This document shows positions 25,195 through 37,132 of a DNA stretch of 64,000 bases, one piece after another. Numbering within the stretch: position 1 is the first letter of the stretch; every line of letters begins with the position of its first letter. Source of the stretch: Melanocharis versteri (taxonomy: Eukaryota; Chordata; Aves; Passeriformes; Melanocharitidae); assembly GCA_013397845.1 (NCBI GenBank), contig VZTG01001729.1, forward strand, positions 1 to 64,000. The letters run 5' to 3'. The translations under genes and the position numbers were made by a program. The notes under the pieces are model-generated. The model saw nothing but the letters and a program-made list of their open reading frames with translations, was not told where the DNA came from and did not search any database.

Positions 25195-25375
25195 TTAGTT
25201 CACATATCTGCCAATGCCCAGGTATTGCCTTTGCTGGGGGGACTCATAAAATTCATTACCAGGACCTCGAGGTTTTATTAGAATTTCTTTCATAAGGTCA
25301 AATCGATCTGAGAGATTCGTATGAGTTTCCAGCCGCTGAGCAGCGCTGGGGGAGTCGGGGCCTGGCTCTGCTCCC
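25195..25375. promoter_or_regulatory. Candidate regulatory block with retained CpG
   Basis: In about 115 bases six CpGs survive (ctcgagg, atcgatc, ttcgtat, gccgctg, agcgctg, gtcgggg). The sequence is otherwise AT-rich and also holds aaattcattacc and ttttattagaat words. Retained CpG in AT-rich, frame-poor DNA suggests constraint or an unmethylated element. Conservation is not measured. Confidence 0.35.
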
Positions 25376-25846
25376 CTTGCTAACACAACAGAAACCCAGT
25401 ATCTGATCTTCCTAAAGGAACTGAGTCATGGTTTCAAAAACCCCATCCAAGCTTTACTGCTCACACCTGCGCCGAGCACTCAGAGGTGTGTTCTGCACAC
25501 ATACCTTTGCCATCTCCTCAGCACCTTACTCAACACACATTTCCCAAAAGTACCCAGCTGGCACCAGCACGTTCCTTTGGAAGCCAGACCCTGCTGCAGA
25601 GTGGAATCACTGCAGGGAAGACAACTTGTATCGGCCGAGAGCCTGACCTATATTAACCTGCTTAACTTTGGGCACCCTATAACTCTGTGTCTTCATTTGC
25701 AAAAACCTGACCTCTTAACTACAGCCTTGTGCTCCAACCTGCTAGGAAAACTAATTTTTTGTTCATTTCCACTAAGTGCATCATCAGGTCTTTGCCTCTA
25801 CTGTGTACAGGGATGGGTGTAGTGGGGAGAAGACTGAAAGAGGGGA
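25376..25846. other. No gene seen
   Basis: Mixed non-coding sequence with two short overlapping plus-strand frames and no recognisable domain. Confidence 0.5.
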
Positions 25847-25878
25847 TGTGTGTGTATATATATATATTTTTTTTTTTT
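25847..25878. repeat. Compound TG/TA/T microsatellite
   Basis: A (TG)n run passes into (TA)n and then a T homopolymer. The length is probably polymorphic. Confidence 0.9.
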
Positions 25879-27029
25879 AAGAGGTGTGATGTGATTTTTA
25901 TTGTATGACTATTCACCTGCTTTCTGTGACCTCCTAAGCATATTTAAGAGGGAATTTGACACTGGGACCAAACATGAGGCTGGGGGAGAAATCAGCTAAC
26001 AAAAACCACATGTGCTCAAGCATTTTGCTTTGCCTTGCTAATATTGAAGAGATTTGTTTTGCTCGGTAAAGCACTTGCATTTCAGCTCAGTCCTGCAGGG
26101 AAAAAGCTAATCCTCGAGTTATGGCAATACAGGCAGTTGATATGGGGAAGGAAGGAGGGGGCCAGAGAACCACGGGAAGGAGAAAGGAAAGATTCAGCAT
26201 TTTAGCCTGACCTGACTCCAGGTTCACACGAGAAGAGGTGAAGCTGCAGCTGTCATGCCGAAGGGAAACGCAGTCATTTATAAACCCAAGGAAGTCTCCT
26301 GGGAAAGAGAAGTAACATTAAAAAAAAGTATTCCTCAAGACTGGAGTTAAGGGCAGGTTTTTCCCACCGTGTGACAGACCCAGTGCAACCAGACCAAACT
26401 CTGGCACTACCCTCAGAGCAGTTCTGGCCAAACTTCCTCCCTGCCCCAGCAGGGGCAGATGCCACCAGCCTTTTCCACATCATCTCTCCAGGAGAAGACC
26501 TCCTCCAGTGTGAGAAGCTCCACCATCAAAGCACACAAATCCATCCCTTTGCTAATATACAAAAGATCCCATGGGAACAGCTACTGTCCAAAGTGGCTGA
26601 AAGCTGAGAAAAAAAACAAACTGTATCTTGACCCTCCTTCCCTCCCCCCATCCTGAATATCACTTTCACTAGAGGTTTGACTCATATCTGCTTTTGGTGA
26701 GCATGTGAAAATTGTTGTCTGTGCAGCTGAATGGGGAATAACTACTGTGAATATGCATGATCTGATATTGGTATATCTTCAGGTATTTCTGCACGTCTCA
26801 GAGGTGAGAGAGAGAAGCAAGACTGAGTACTCAGGAGGTTAACAACCACAGCAAACAACAAATCATTCAGAAAAGCATTTGATCAACACAGAGACAGAAA
26901 ATTGTATAGCAAACTGGTCTGTGACCTATAGGGCAGAACAACTCAAATTGCAAGAGGGGCTCATGGGGAAGGAAGGGAAAAAAAAAATAGCCAGCAGGAT
27001 TCCCAGGCTAAAATAAAAACTACAGCTGC
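25879..27029. other. No gene seen
   Basis: Non-coding. Short frames near 26274-26656 overlap on both strands. The AT-rich part near 26740-26790 carries gaatatgcatgatctgat, a POU-like word, without further support. Confidence 0.45.
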
Positions 27030-27540
27030 CAGCTGGTTTGTTCACATCGAATATCCGAACTGGACTTTCTGGTCTCTCTAAAACTCATTTCATGAGGAAA
27101 AATAAAATTGGGATAAAAATACAATTCCTTTCTTGCAGCAGCTACTTGGGTTCATGGTTTCTGTGACCTGCCATTGAGAAAGACGTGATGGGAACGCTCC
27201 TCCCTGTGCTAAGTGCCCTGGCAGCGAGTGCTTAGCCTGGCAGGGGAGCCCAGGGTTTCACCAAAGGGCAAATTATATCCTGCTAATTGAACCAGCAGCG
27301 TTTTAGAATCTCCCCATGAGCCTGTCAGGTTTGTGCATGGGCAACTGTGACGATCTTAATGGACCTGGGAGGCTGAATCAAATAGAAGGACCAGGCGAGA
27401 GCAGAGAAAATGGGACACAGCGGGAGGGTATCAAATCCTTTCGGGTTAATAACGCACCTTCCCGGGACGTGAAGCAGATGCCCAGAACTCGGGGCTGTGT
27501 TAGTTAATTACCGTACACGAGAAAAACCCAGCAAGGCTCC
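27030..27540. promoter_or_regulatory. Candidate regulatory block, CpG-retaining
   Basis: By hand count 27181-27540 holds 14 CpGs, far more than its surroundings. They are mixed with homeodomain-type words (gctaattgaacc near 27282, gttaataacg near 27445, gttagttaattaccg near 27499). The first part (27045-27060) also has tcgaatatccgaac. The mix of AT cores and retained CpG is typical of conserved developmental enhancers or a weak promoter. A short plus-strand frame (27316-27507) looks incidental. Confidence 0.4.
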
Positions 27541-28152
27541 CAGCACACACAAAGCTTTGGCAGAGAGGAAGGAGGGGCAGGGGAAAGAATCCAGCCCTCC
27601 CCAAGCAATGCAATTAATACATGTGCTGCAGCTCTGTGTCACGTTCGCTCAGCTCCAGTTGTCAGCATCTGTCTGGAATGAGCTGCTCCATGAAGCCAGC
27701 GGCCCCGCTCGCATGGAGAGGCAAGGGATAAGATTTCAGGAAAGGCTGAAGTCCACTGCTAAGGGATTCGTCCCATATAAATTGCCTGTCAGCTACAGCT
27801 GAGGTACAATGTTGGCTGCCCTTCTCCTGGTGAGTAATAACGGGACTTTGCTGAATACAGAGGTACCTGACTGCCATGGAAACCAAAGTTTAGTTCTGCT
27901 CTGATGAGTAAAATACAGCTCACTTACTTGGGAGAGGAGGTACCAACGATGAAATATAAAAGGGGACTCAAAGGAGTATCTCTGCTTTTGATACTGGATC
28001 ATCTCTGCTCTGCAAGAGTACAAGCAGAAATGCAACAGCAACACCTGAGTGTTGGTAAAAATCCCGACAAAATCAAGTATGTGCACAGAGAGGCAACTCC
28101 TTTTTCTGAGCATGAGGAATCAGAGCAGAAAAAAACAGATAAACAGGATTTT
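27541..28152. other. No gene seen; donor-like site near 27830
   Basis: Non-coding with short frames on both strands. The word ctcctg followed by gtgagtaat at 27830 fits a splice donor well, but no acceptor-bounded open exon could be tied to it. Confidence 0.4.
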
Positions 28153-28296
28153 TTTATCATCCCAGATGTACTCAGTAGAAGATCTGAGGCCCAGAGAAGC
28201 TAAATAACTTGCCCAAGATGAAACAAAGGGTTGGAAGGTGGATCTAGCATATAAATCCATATGTTATTAGAGCCTATTCAGGAGTCTGACCATGCT
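28153..28296 (+). mobile_element. MIR-type SINE remnant
   Basis: The order of words follows the MIR core: tttatcatcccagatg, then ctgaggcccagagaag, then taaataacttgcccaag, then ggtggatctagcat, then aggagtctgaccatgc. The central block is nearly intact. MIR is an ancient amniote tRNA-derived SINE, rare and usually heavily decayed in birds, so a copy readable by eye is notable. It is inactive. Confidence 0.7.
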
Positions 28297-28823
28297 TTCT
28301 CTCTCATATGGCAACTCATAAATAGGCTTGGGTGTATACCTCACAACACCATTTATTACATGCATACATCTTCCAGCACAGGCAACCAAGCTCCCTGTGG
28401 GATTTGACTCCTGTGTTTAATTGGCAGGCCTGTTTGTGGAACCAACAGGTGCATTAGAAGTGAGCAGAGAGCACATTCTCACGTCACAAAACATGTGCTG
28501 CGAGCCACGTTATGAGAGACTAAGCCAGGGAGCAAACACAAAACCATCCAGCACCACATCCAGCCCCTCCAGATGGCCAGGAGCCCGGGGAGGAGCTCCA
28601 TGCCCTCCCAGCCAGCAGCCTGGGATGCCCTCAGGCTGCCCACACAGGCACTCGAGGAGGGCTTGAGTCACTTGCACCATCTTCTCCCTACCTCTCCCTG
28701 CTCTTCTCCTCAGTGCTTAATCCCAGTCAATCGGTAACAGGGCTTTCATACTGGATTCGCTTTGGCCATAAGAAAAAAATAACTGCCAGAAGGAAGGAGC
28801 GAGAATTTGGAGAAGGCTGTGGC
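28297..28823. other. No gene seen
   Basis: Non-coding, partly C-rich at 28540-28660. No domain-bearing frame. Confidence 0.5.
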
Positions 28824-28844
28824 TGATGTGGAGTATCCACATCA
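28824..28844. other. Short perfect hairpin
   Basis: tgatgtgga (28824-28832) pairs with tccacatca (28836-28844) around a three-base loop. The flanks ggc and gcc could extend it with a bulge. It is too short for a microRNA precursor. Confidence 0.65.
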
Positions 28845-29223
28845 TTGGCCAAACATTGTTCCTGACTCCTTACTCCTTTCTGGTTGGTTTGTGTGAGGGC
28901 AAGGAGCATCTGATGCTACCAGTCTGTGCAGACACACCTGTTACCTCAGAAGATGCAGGTTTGTGATAGGGACTGGAGCGAAAATTGTCTTGTAATATCT
29001 TCCTCCAACTCATCATGATTCTGCTACCTAGTGCAAAAATCCAGTCTGAATTTGGCTGATTCCAAACCCCTTTAGAGGAAGAGCCACATTAAAACAGCTG
29101 AAAATTTCCCTTACCTTACCAAAATGATTTTTTTTCTTTTTAAAATTGCTACAAAACAAAGAGAATGGCTCAAATGGAAAGAAATTATCTCCGTTGATCG
29201 AAAAGAAAAATTTAATGGAAAAT

Positions 29224-29368
29224 TTTGGGCCAAAGAAAATGTGGCATCTTCAAACTATGTGTTTACCAGGCCCAGATGGGAGTGATNCTTTGGGCCAAAG
29301 AAAATGTGACATCTTCAAACTATGCGTGTGACTGACATCTTCTCTTACCAGGCCCAGATGGGAGTGAT
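29224..29368. repeat. Near-tandem duplication across an assembly N
   Basis: Bases 29224-29286 and 29289-29368 are two copies of one sequence. Both start tttgggccaaagaaaatgtg and end ccaggcccagatgggagtga. The single N lies between them at 29287. The right copy has about 17 extra bases (around tgactgacatcttctc) and two substitutions. The position of the N exactly between copies suggests two contig ends or two alleles joined without merging, rather than a real duplication. Confidence 0.85.
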
Positions 29369-32065
29369 GCCTACAGGAGTGTTTAAAATTAGTCTGGGTA
29401 ACAGGACTGCTGCTACTGTTGTTGGGAACTGTCCTATAGCCAAATTTATTTCACTCTCAGTATGTTTCTCCTGATGTTCAGCCAAAGTCTGCATCTTTGT
29501 TTCATTGTTAAGTGTGCCTGTATCTCTGTACCACTCAATGCCTCCCTCTTGGGAGTTTTTTTTACCCTCAATAATGTATAGTTTATTTATTACTGTGACT
29601 CTTCTCACAAATTTAATCATGGCAGTGGGTGAAAAGGGTTGGGACAGGAAGATAAAGCTTATCATGTGTATTTTAAGCCTCACCTCTCACTCCAACAGAG
29701 AGGTACTTTCCCATCTGAAGACTAAAAATCCCCAGTCTGACACAGCAGCTTTTCAACAATCCCAGGAGGCAAAACAGCATCTCATGAAACCTGGGACTAC
29801 ATCCCACTCCAAAGGACAAAATTACACACTCTAACAGGATTTCACCCTGTGCAGGGCTCAAGTCAATCGTTTTTCCCTTGAAAACAAGCTGCAAATAATT
29901 GGATAAGCAGATTCCTATTTCCAGGATATAGACCAATGTACTTGGAGTTGCTCCAGCTCTGCTGCTGTGATAAACTCAGTTTAGATTATCCCTTCTGCAC
30001 ACACAGCTCACAAAGAGAAATTGGATTGCTAAAAGCAAAGCAAAGGTAAACACCAGTTTTGGAAGCTCCCCTAGTGTTATCCAGGATTCCTCCCCACTTA
30101 GTGGTACATTGGTTGATTTTTAGTACACGTTCTCTCTGCTGAAACATCTAACTGCTGTTCAGGAAGACCCAGTTATGAAAAAGAAATCCTGCCACAAAAA
30201 CATACAGTAAATACACACAGAAACCATTTTACAATGGCCCCAGGTTAGTCACACTTTCCCAGGATGGAATCACCCCCAGCTGTGTTATGGTTGTCCAAAT
30301 CACGCCGCTGGTCCCAGTTAGACAACAAACTCCTCAAGGCTTGAATCGACATCATCTAAATTTGTGCAGGTGCCAGAAGGTTTGTCACATTCAGCAAACT
30401 GTTTCCCTTGGGCAGAAGCCTGACCAGGCTCTTTATCCACCACTGCAGCCCCCAGGGTGGTTTCTTTTGGGGGAACACCACTGTCTGTCCCCAGAGGCCG
30501 TTCATATTGACAAATCCTGATTCAGCCCACCAGGCCAGTCTTCCTGACACTGGCTTTCAAGGGGGCCCTAAGACAAGGATGACGTAGCTGGGCTTGCACA
30601 AAGAATGGGATCCAACAATTGCCAATCTTCCAGGCATTCAAACACTTTCTTGAACAAACCTTGGAGGTTTTTTTTCCCTTGACTCAATTAGAAAGCTGCA
30701 CTGATTTTTCCTTGTTTTTAACATCTCCCTCTGGTTTCTCCTTCCAAGGTAAGTTGCAGCATAAGCTGGCAGCCCCTGTTAACAGGAAAAGAGCACACGC
30801 TGTGATCTTAGAGGGGTTTGGACTTGTGCTTTACTCTGAACACTGCTATGCAGAAGCTGTCTCCAGGCGTGTTGTGCTAGACAGAGATGCTCTCTAACAC
30901 AGGAAGGACAGCTGGTATTTAAAGTGCTTAAAGCCATAGGATGGCACCAAGAAATCAGTCAACCAACCCCAGTGATGAGGCACCAAGAGAGGTTTGTAGC
31001 AAAGGTGGAAGTCTCCTTTCTGAGTTTCGGGAATAACTGCATATATAGAGTTCCTCAAATGCCTCCATCAGCACACAGAAGCAGTTTTTTAATTTCTGGC
31101 TTTCTGAGAGGAATGCAGTTGGTTTTGGCTCTTCTGTTCAGTCTGCTGGGTGAGGAACCTGAAGAGGAGCTAAACCCAGCCAGTCTGGAGCAGCAGGGTC
31201 GCAGCCAGGAGATGGGCCAGCCCCAGAGCTGCCTTCTGCTGGGGCAGGCTGCATGTTCTACGGAAATCGTTCCTGCCAGGCTGCCCCAAAGTTGTCTTCC
31301 AAGGTCCATAGTCACAGAAAAACTCAGGGAAGGTGCCTCAGTCTAGCCAGGCTGTTCTGGATGCCTTTAAGTTCTCTGTGAAGCCCTCAGGGCAGTGGTA
31401 GCCCAAGGATTCTCCAGCAAATGCGACCCTTTTATGGGAAAGTCTAGACTTCCTAATGACCTTGGAAAAGCAGCCAAGTGCTCCTCCACCCAGCCAGGGC
31501 TGCCTGCAGGCTGCTGTGTCTGTCCCACTGCCTGGGGAACCCCTCTCCTCCTATTGCTTCATATTCTGCTGCTGCTTTTGGTCTTCAATGCCACAGATCA
31601 CTTGTTTTACAGACCTTCCTCCCCTCATACTCCTTATCTGCGTGAATTCCATCTCTCCATCACCAAACAGCTAGCCTTGGAGGTACCATACTTCATGCTG
31701 TTGACTAAACACATTTATTTTCTTTAAAAAAATAAATTCAAGTAACTAATACATTTCCTGGCTCGTTTCTACACGCACCTCACGGCATTTCCCCTTTGCC
31801 AACATCAGCTACACAGCCAGCACAGCTTCCACTACTGCTCCCCTCCTCACACAGGCCTCAGACCCACTCCCACCACTCCCTCCACATACCCCAGGGGAGG
31901 TTTTATTCCCATCTCACCTCCTCAGCAGCACACTAGATCAGTTTCCTCAGCTCCAGCAGGAAAACTAAAAGAACTAGAATGCAAATAACCCCTTTGCAAC
32001 CTTCCCCTCGCTTAGACTTTTCCTTCCCCATCCATGGGCTTCTAGCACAAAGCACACAGAGCAGG
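29369..32065. other. No gene seen
   Basis: About 2.7 kb of non-coding DNA. Frames include minus 29345-29683 (112 codons), plus 29505-29834 and plus 30924-31346 (140 codons), all overlapped on the other strand and with no recognised domain. A textbook donor word, caaggtaagt, lies at 30745-30754 with no matching exon. Confidence 0.45.
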
Positions 32066-32175
32066 ATCGTAGAATGGTTTGGGTTGGAAGGAACCTTGGA
32101 GATCATCTCATTCCAACGCCCTGCTATGGGCAGGGACACCTCCTGCTGGGCCAGGTTGGTCCCTCAAGGTGCTGT
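32066..32175 (-). mobile_element. CR1 LINE 3' end, antisense
   Basis: On the plus strand the element starts at the CR1 3' terminus (tcgtagaatggtttgggttg). It continues through aaggaaccttggagatcatc and ccctgctatgggcagggac to ccaggttggtccctcaagg, and then stops. It is the best-preserved of the antisense CR1 pieces and probably younger than the others. Confidence 0.9.
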
Positions 32176-32439
32176 GGATGGTCCCTCTGCACGTGCATAG
32201 GGCACATCCTCACCCAAACCCCTCTGCACTGAGTGGCCCTGACCCCGTATTTAAGGAAGGGGGAAGCTCTCCCTGCTCTCCCCACACCTCCTGGCTGTGA
32301 GACTGCAAACCTCCACACACAGATCCCCTCTCTCTGCACCTTTAAACCTGCTGAATGGCTCAGTTCATCCCAGGAACAGAGTGTTTGACTTCAGCAGAAT
32401 TTAATCAAAGAGGCACAACTTTCTTTGGCTCCTCCGGCG
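32176..32439. other. No gene seen
   Basis: C-rich non-coding sequence. Overlapping frames on both strands show no domain. Confidence 0.5.
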
Positions 32440-32745
32440 CTGACGCACAGCTCTCTTGCATTATGTTCCCTAATGAGGGCCACCTGAAGCCCAAAACGGT
32501 GTCTGAGCACAACACAGTGCTCTCTTTTCATGATGGGCTAACAAAAAAAAAAATACTCTGAGTATTTCTCGCTCACAGATAAACTTGGCCATCGCACTTA
32601 GGAAATTAAAGCAAATAGAGCCAGCCTGTCAACTGGAACGCTCCGCCTGCTGCCTGCCCTGGCTGTTACTTTACATGGGTCTTAAATTAAATGTCAAATA
32701 GTGTTTGGCACAAGAGCTTTGTGACTGCCCTTAGAGAAAATCTGA
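32440..32745. promoter_or_regulatory. Candidate regulatory block
   Basis: Repeat-free stretch with ccggcgctgacgc at its left margin, a short A run, then aggaaattaaagcaaatag and gtcttaaattaaatgtcaaa words. Compositional texture only; low confidence. Confidence 0.2.
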
Positions 32746-35700
32746 CACCTTTGCTAACTGTTTCCCACTGCTCTCTACTGCTTGGCCAGGAGTAGGGGAA
32801 GTACCGGCTGTCTTGCTGCTCTCTATTTTTCTTCCTTTATTTTTCTCCACAAAGAATGCACGAAAATAAATAAATGTCTTGTGTTTAATCAAAGTGACTG
32901 CAAGGAGTGCAGTGTTAAGTAACATCAGGCACAATTGTGGGGCATTTTATTTCGTTTGCCTTCCTGGCACTTCCACCCCAGTTAAGCTGACAACAAACAT
33001 CCATCAGTGCTTTCTCATCTCTACCTGCCCCAGTTTCAGTACTTTTGACTCTGAGTTTTAGCATCTTTTAGCAAAACAGAAGCCCAACAGCTCTACCACA
33101 TAAGGTGACCTTGTCACCTTGCAGTGCCAATCCACCTGTGCCAACCTGGTGAATCCCCCTGCCACAACTTTACCATCACCTGGATGTTCCTTCCTGCTGC
33201 ATCCCCAGAAGATGAGCCATGCAGAACATCCTGGAGACCTCCCAGGAGCTGGCATTCCCTAACGCCAGGTTAGGAACTGGGCTTTGAGACAGCAGTTGGG
33301 TTATTATAACAAAACAGCAGTGACAACTGAGCCACAGCAACTCTCCATGAGCACACACAGAGCCAAAGGGAAATGGAAATGGGATTGCACCCAGCTGAGA
33401 CCACCCAGGCTGCCTGCACCATGCCAGTCTTTGTGCAGGGGTGAGTCTGTCCCCTCTTGCCATTCTCCAGGCTGAGACACCAATCTGAGCAGACCTATCC
33501 ATCTGCAAGGACGCAGAATTCCCTCTGCCCACCAGGAGCTATTGAGGAACTGAAAGTGTTTAGCAGGACTACAGTTCATGGAAACAGAGCACCTGCTGTG
33601 AAAGGACAAAAGCAAAACCAGGTTATTGCTCAGTGTCTGGAGCCAGAACGAACACGAGCTGATCTTGCTGCCTCGTGTTTGTCTCTCACACCAGCAATGT
33701 GCTTTCCTTCAAGGTCTGGAAGTTCCATACTGTGTGTCTCTGGATGACAAAGAGCTAACTGCCAATGGCCACAGGTTATGTAAGCATATACACATATTTT
33801 AAACTCAGCTGAAGACCAAGTACACTGTTCCTCATACACACCTGGAATCCAGTCTGGGTTCACACACACTTCATCTCCACCCTCTTGCTTTAATCCCTGC
33901 AGAAAGTTCCTGGCAGCATCAGCGAGGGTTTCAGCTCTGCCTCGGTGCTCTGGGAAGTTCACACTGAGCTCAGAGTGCTGCTGCAAGGGCTGTGAGAAGA
34001 TGAGCCTTTCCCATGGACTTGTTACTATTCCATGTCTGCACCCAGCTGGAGCTCAGGAGCTGCAGAGAGGGAAAACAGGAACCAATATATTTATTGTTTT
34101 AACCCCTCACCTCCTAGAAAAAAAGAAGGAAAAAACAGAAGAAGCCTGTGGGTTGAGGTGAATTCTGGGCAAAGGCTAAAGGGATGTGAAGGGGAGGCGG
34201 TGAGTGGAAAATATGAGAAAACGAGAGAACCAAGAATAGGTATTTTCTGCAGTGTTCCAACTAAACTGTACTATTTTGGATCCTGCATTGATCACACTGG
34301 CAGGCAGAACTCATACAGTGATGATGGCACTGGGTGTGTCCTGAATTTGTCCCTGCCCCTATGGAAGTAGGAAAGATTTCTAGAGATAGGGAGCACAAGG
34401 GGCTCCTCCTCTTTTGTGGAAATTTCTTCATCAAGACAAAACCATGCAAAGCTAGTGCCAGTCTGAAGTTCAAGGGCTATTACAGAGCGAAGGTGCCTGA
34501 AGGCAAAGGCATCAAAGTGGCTCCAAACTCTGCACTCACCTGCAGCAGGGAAGGGAGTTCTTGAATTAAGCTGAAATACAGCTGTGTCGTCAGCAGTGCC
34601 TTTCATCTAAGTATCTTAGCTGATATGCACAGTGTTTAGTACTACACACTCCAAATCATAATCCTGAGGCAGAAAAAATAAGTGACAATTATCCAAAGGT
34701 TCCCCAGCAAGCTCTTGGAGCTGGTGAGGGAGCACAGACTGGTAGATACCTACCTGTGGCCACTTGCCAGCACTTCCCTATCAAGGGCAATCTGAAAATC
34801 CATTCCTTCTGCTCAGCAGTTTTTTGCTATTACAGAGAGATAGTGCAGGATCTTCAAGCAGCACAGTGATAGCTGTCTGGAGACAGTAGAAAATAAGTAT
34901 TTTCTTCTTTTTTTTTTCTCCCCCGGGCAGCCTGTAGCTCTCTGTGATGTGCTCTGCTGATGGGTCAAGCAGAGCAGGAAAGACCCTCAGTAATTCCTGT
35001 GCAAAAGGGAAGCCTAGTGGGATAAAAGAGATGCTCCGCTTTTTCTCATCCTTACCTCTCCCACCATATTTCCCAACACAAAACTCCTTGTTCTGAACGA
35101 ACTCCTGAACTGCTGCAAAGCTCTGCTTAATTTCCTACAAGCTCCCAAGGCCTCCCAGGGCTTAAAAGAAAAAGACCTTTGGAAATGATCAAATATAGCG
35201 TAGGGGAGCTTCCATCCTGCGAAGCGCAGTTATTTGTAAACTGCTGTGCAATCAAAGAGCTGCCTGGGCACAGCAGGAGCTGAGGGAAGTGTGCCATGAG
35301 CTGTGCCTGCTACATTCAGTCTGAGCCCATGTGTCCACCCTCCTCACCAGCTGAATGAGCTGCTGGCACTGGGTGGTGTCCACCTAGTGGGAGAGAACAA
35401 TCTCATCAAGAAGGGGGTTAGAGAGGCAGAGCTGTGGGTGTGCAATATAAGGTGGTCTATGTAGCCTGCTCCTCCCCACCTTCCTAACTGCAGTTGTCTC
35501 ACTGTGGAAAAAATCCTCTCAACTCCAGAGATTTTGCTCAACCAGTGACAGACACTGTTGTGACACATTTCTCTTTTCCTCCAAAAAATCAGTTTCCATC
35601 AGAAACACAACGCAGGAGCAGGAACAACCCCTCCAGCACCACTGCAAGCCCCACTACTCCAGGATCCACGGAAAACACAGCAATTTTCATACCACGTTTC

Positions 35701-36092
35701 CACGATAGCAGTGAGTGGTGCTGCACAGACAGAGGGTCACCACTGGAATGCAAGTGTGGGCAGAGGAAAGTTTGAAAAGGGAAAAGAATGCCTCTCCTGC
35801 CATCAACACTGTATCTGACAGAAAAGGAAAACAGGAAGAAGGATGCCAGCTGTTTTGATAGCTGTTCTCAGTTTAATGTTTCCTCCAAGGTAAATATACT
35901 CTCCTAAAGGAACAAGATCATAATTGGGCCTGTGAAAATTTGCCTCTCAAAGCACTAGAAAACCCAAAGTACTGTACCACACAGCCAGGAAAGAAAGGTA
36001 AAGATAGAAAATGCTGCTTGAGGGCTACAATATATTAAGACCTGACAGGAGAAGAGACATCCCACACAGCCAGGGAAGAGTCATTGGAAGAA
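32746..36092. other. No gene seen
   Basis: About 3.3 kb of non-coding sequence. Stacked short frames at 33176-33986 and 34032-34606 occur on both strands and carry no domain. A T run (34908-34917) followed by C is low-complexity. I see no transposon. Confidence 0.45.
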
Positions 36093-36122
36093 GAGCCAAC
36101 AACAATTACTGAGGTGATGTCT
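36093..36122. repeat. 30-base repeat, copy A
   Basis: This matches 37133-37162 at 28 of 30 positions (gagccaacaacaattactga in this copy), 1,040 bases apart. Both copies are preceded by a gccaggga word. The partner copy has extra sequence containing agctcagga twice between that word and the repeat. Whether this is a local duplication or a small dispersed repeat family is open. Confidence 0.75.
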
Positions 36123-36454
36123 CAGTCTGTAAGACAGGACTAGAGAAAAGCCTGGAGAGCAAGCTGGCTCGTATTTTGCAAGAAAGACCTCAGCCCCGAT
36201 TGTGTTTCACTTGCTCCACGGGACAGTTGGCAACCCACAGCTGGGCCAGGCTGGCAGAGGTCCACCAGCATTTATCCAGCCTTGCCCACTGGCACTGGCA
36301 GCCAGAGCCTGACCGTGGGGACTGCAGGCATTTACTGCTGTGCAGGGCCAGCCCTTTACCACTGCAACAACAGAGAACCTCAGAAGGCACGTTCTCTCCT
36401 AGCACCTATGGGCAGCAAAGGATTTAACTGGAAAATGCTAATCCCTTTTAATAA
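36123..36454. other. No gene seen
   Basis: GC-rich non-coding sequence, open on both strands over about 36176-36427 without a domain. Confidence 0.5.
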
Positions 36455-36680
36455 GATGACCTTTATGGTCTGTACTTTGCTAGTTTTAATGAGCCCGCCT
36501 GCAAGGGTTGATTGATTTACTTGCCTGGTGCTCTTAGACTCAAATTTATTATAATTAAGTTGTTAGTTAAAGAAGTTTGCCTCGCTCGCCATGCCTGGGA
36601 CCTCAGGTCATTATTATTAGACTCTCACATGCATCAGCCCCATCATTCTGCATCTAGAAATTAATGAGAGATTGGCAACG
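36455..36680. promoter_or_regulatory. Candidate conserved block, TAAT-rich
   Basis: AT-rich sequence with ttttaataagatg, gttttaatgagcccg, tttattataattaagttg and gaaattaatgagag words, plus ggttgattgatttac (PBX/MEIS-like tgattgat near 36508). It directly adjoins the CpG-rich pocket on its right. The arrangement resembles a developmental enhancer, but conservation is not shown. Confidence 0.4.
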
Positions 36681-37090
36681 CAGCTCCCCTCCCCCCTCCC
36701 CGTCCCTGCCATGGTTACTTTGGCAGCAGAGGGGCATGAGCAAATGGAAAGGCAGGATGGAATACGGGTTTCTGTGCAAAGGCGAAGCGCCTGACTCACA
36801 AAACCACTTGGAGCAGAGCGAGCAAGGCGAGGGCAGCCTTCCAGCTGCAGGCACTGCCTGCTTTCATGGCACTCGGGGGCAAGGAGCTGAGTGCATGGTG
36901 ACGAGGCGCAGAGTCTGGGCAGATTTCCGCGTGCTGGACGCGGGAGGAGGACTGGAGAGTCACCCTTTTATTTACTCAATCAGTAAAACAGCTGTTTCCC
37001 CCTGCCCTTGTCTGGAGAATAATGGGGCATTATGCTGTCAGTGCAATAAAGGGGCCGCGCTCGCACGATTACATCACATCGCCACGCAGA
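36681..37090. promoter_or_regulatory. CpG-rich pocket, possible weak CpG island
   Basis: By hand count 36781-36960 is about 63% G+C with 11 CpGs, and 36661-37090 holds 20 CpGs, giving an observed/expected ratio near 0.6. This stands out in a CpG-poor window. The plus-strand frame 36664-37152 (162 codons) spans it but is low-complexity Ser/Gly-rich at both ends and shows no domain, so it is best explained by stop-poor GC-rich DNA. The pocket could be an orphan CpG island, an RNA promoter or an enhancer. Confidence 0.4.
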
Positions 37091-37132
37091 GCCAGGGATG
37101 GAGCTCAGGAAGCCAAGGATTCAGCTCAGGAG

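Noticed and set aside
27824..27838. Donor-like ctcctg/gtgagtaat
   Set aside because: No matching upstream acceptor with a sensible exon was found.
30745..30754. Consensus splice donor caaggtaagt
   Set aside because: No acceptor-bounded open exon could be paired with it; single donors of this quality occur by chance.
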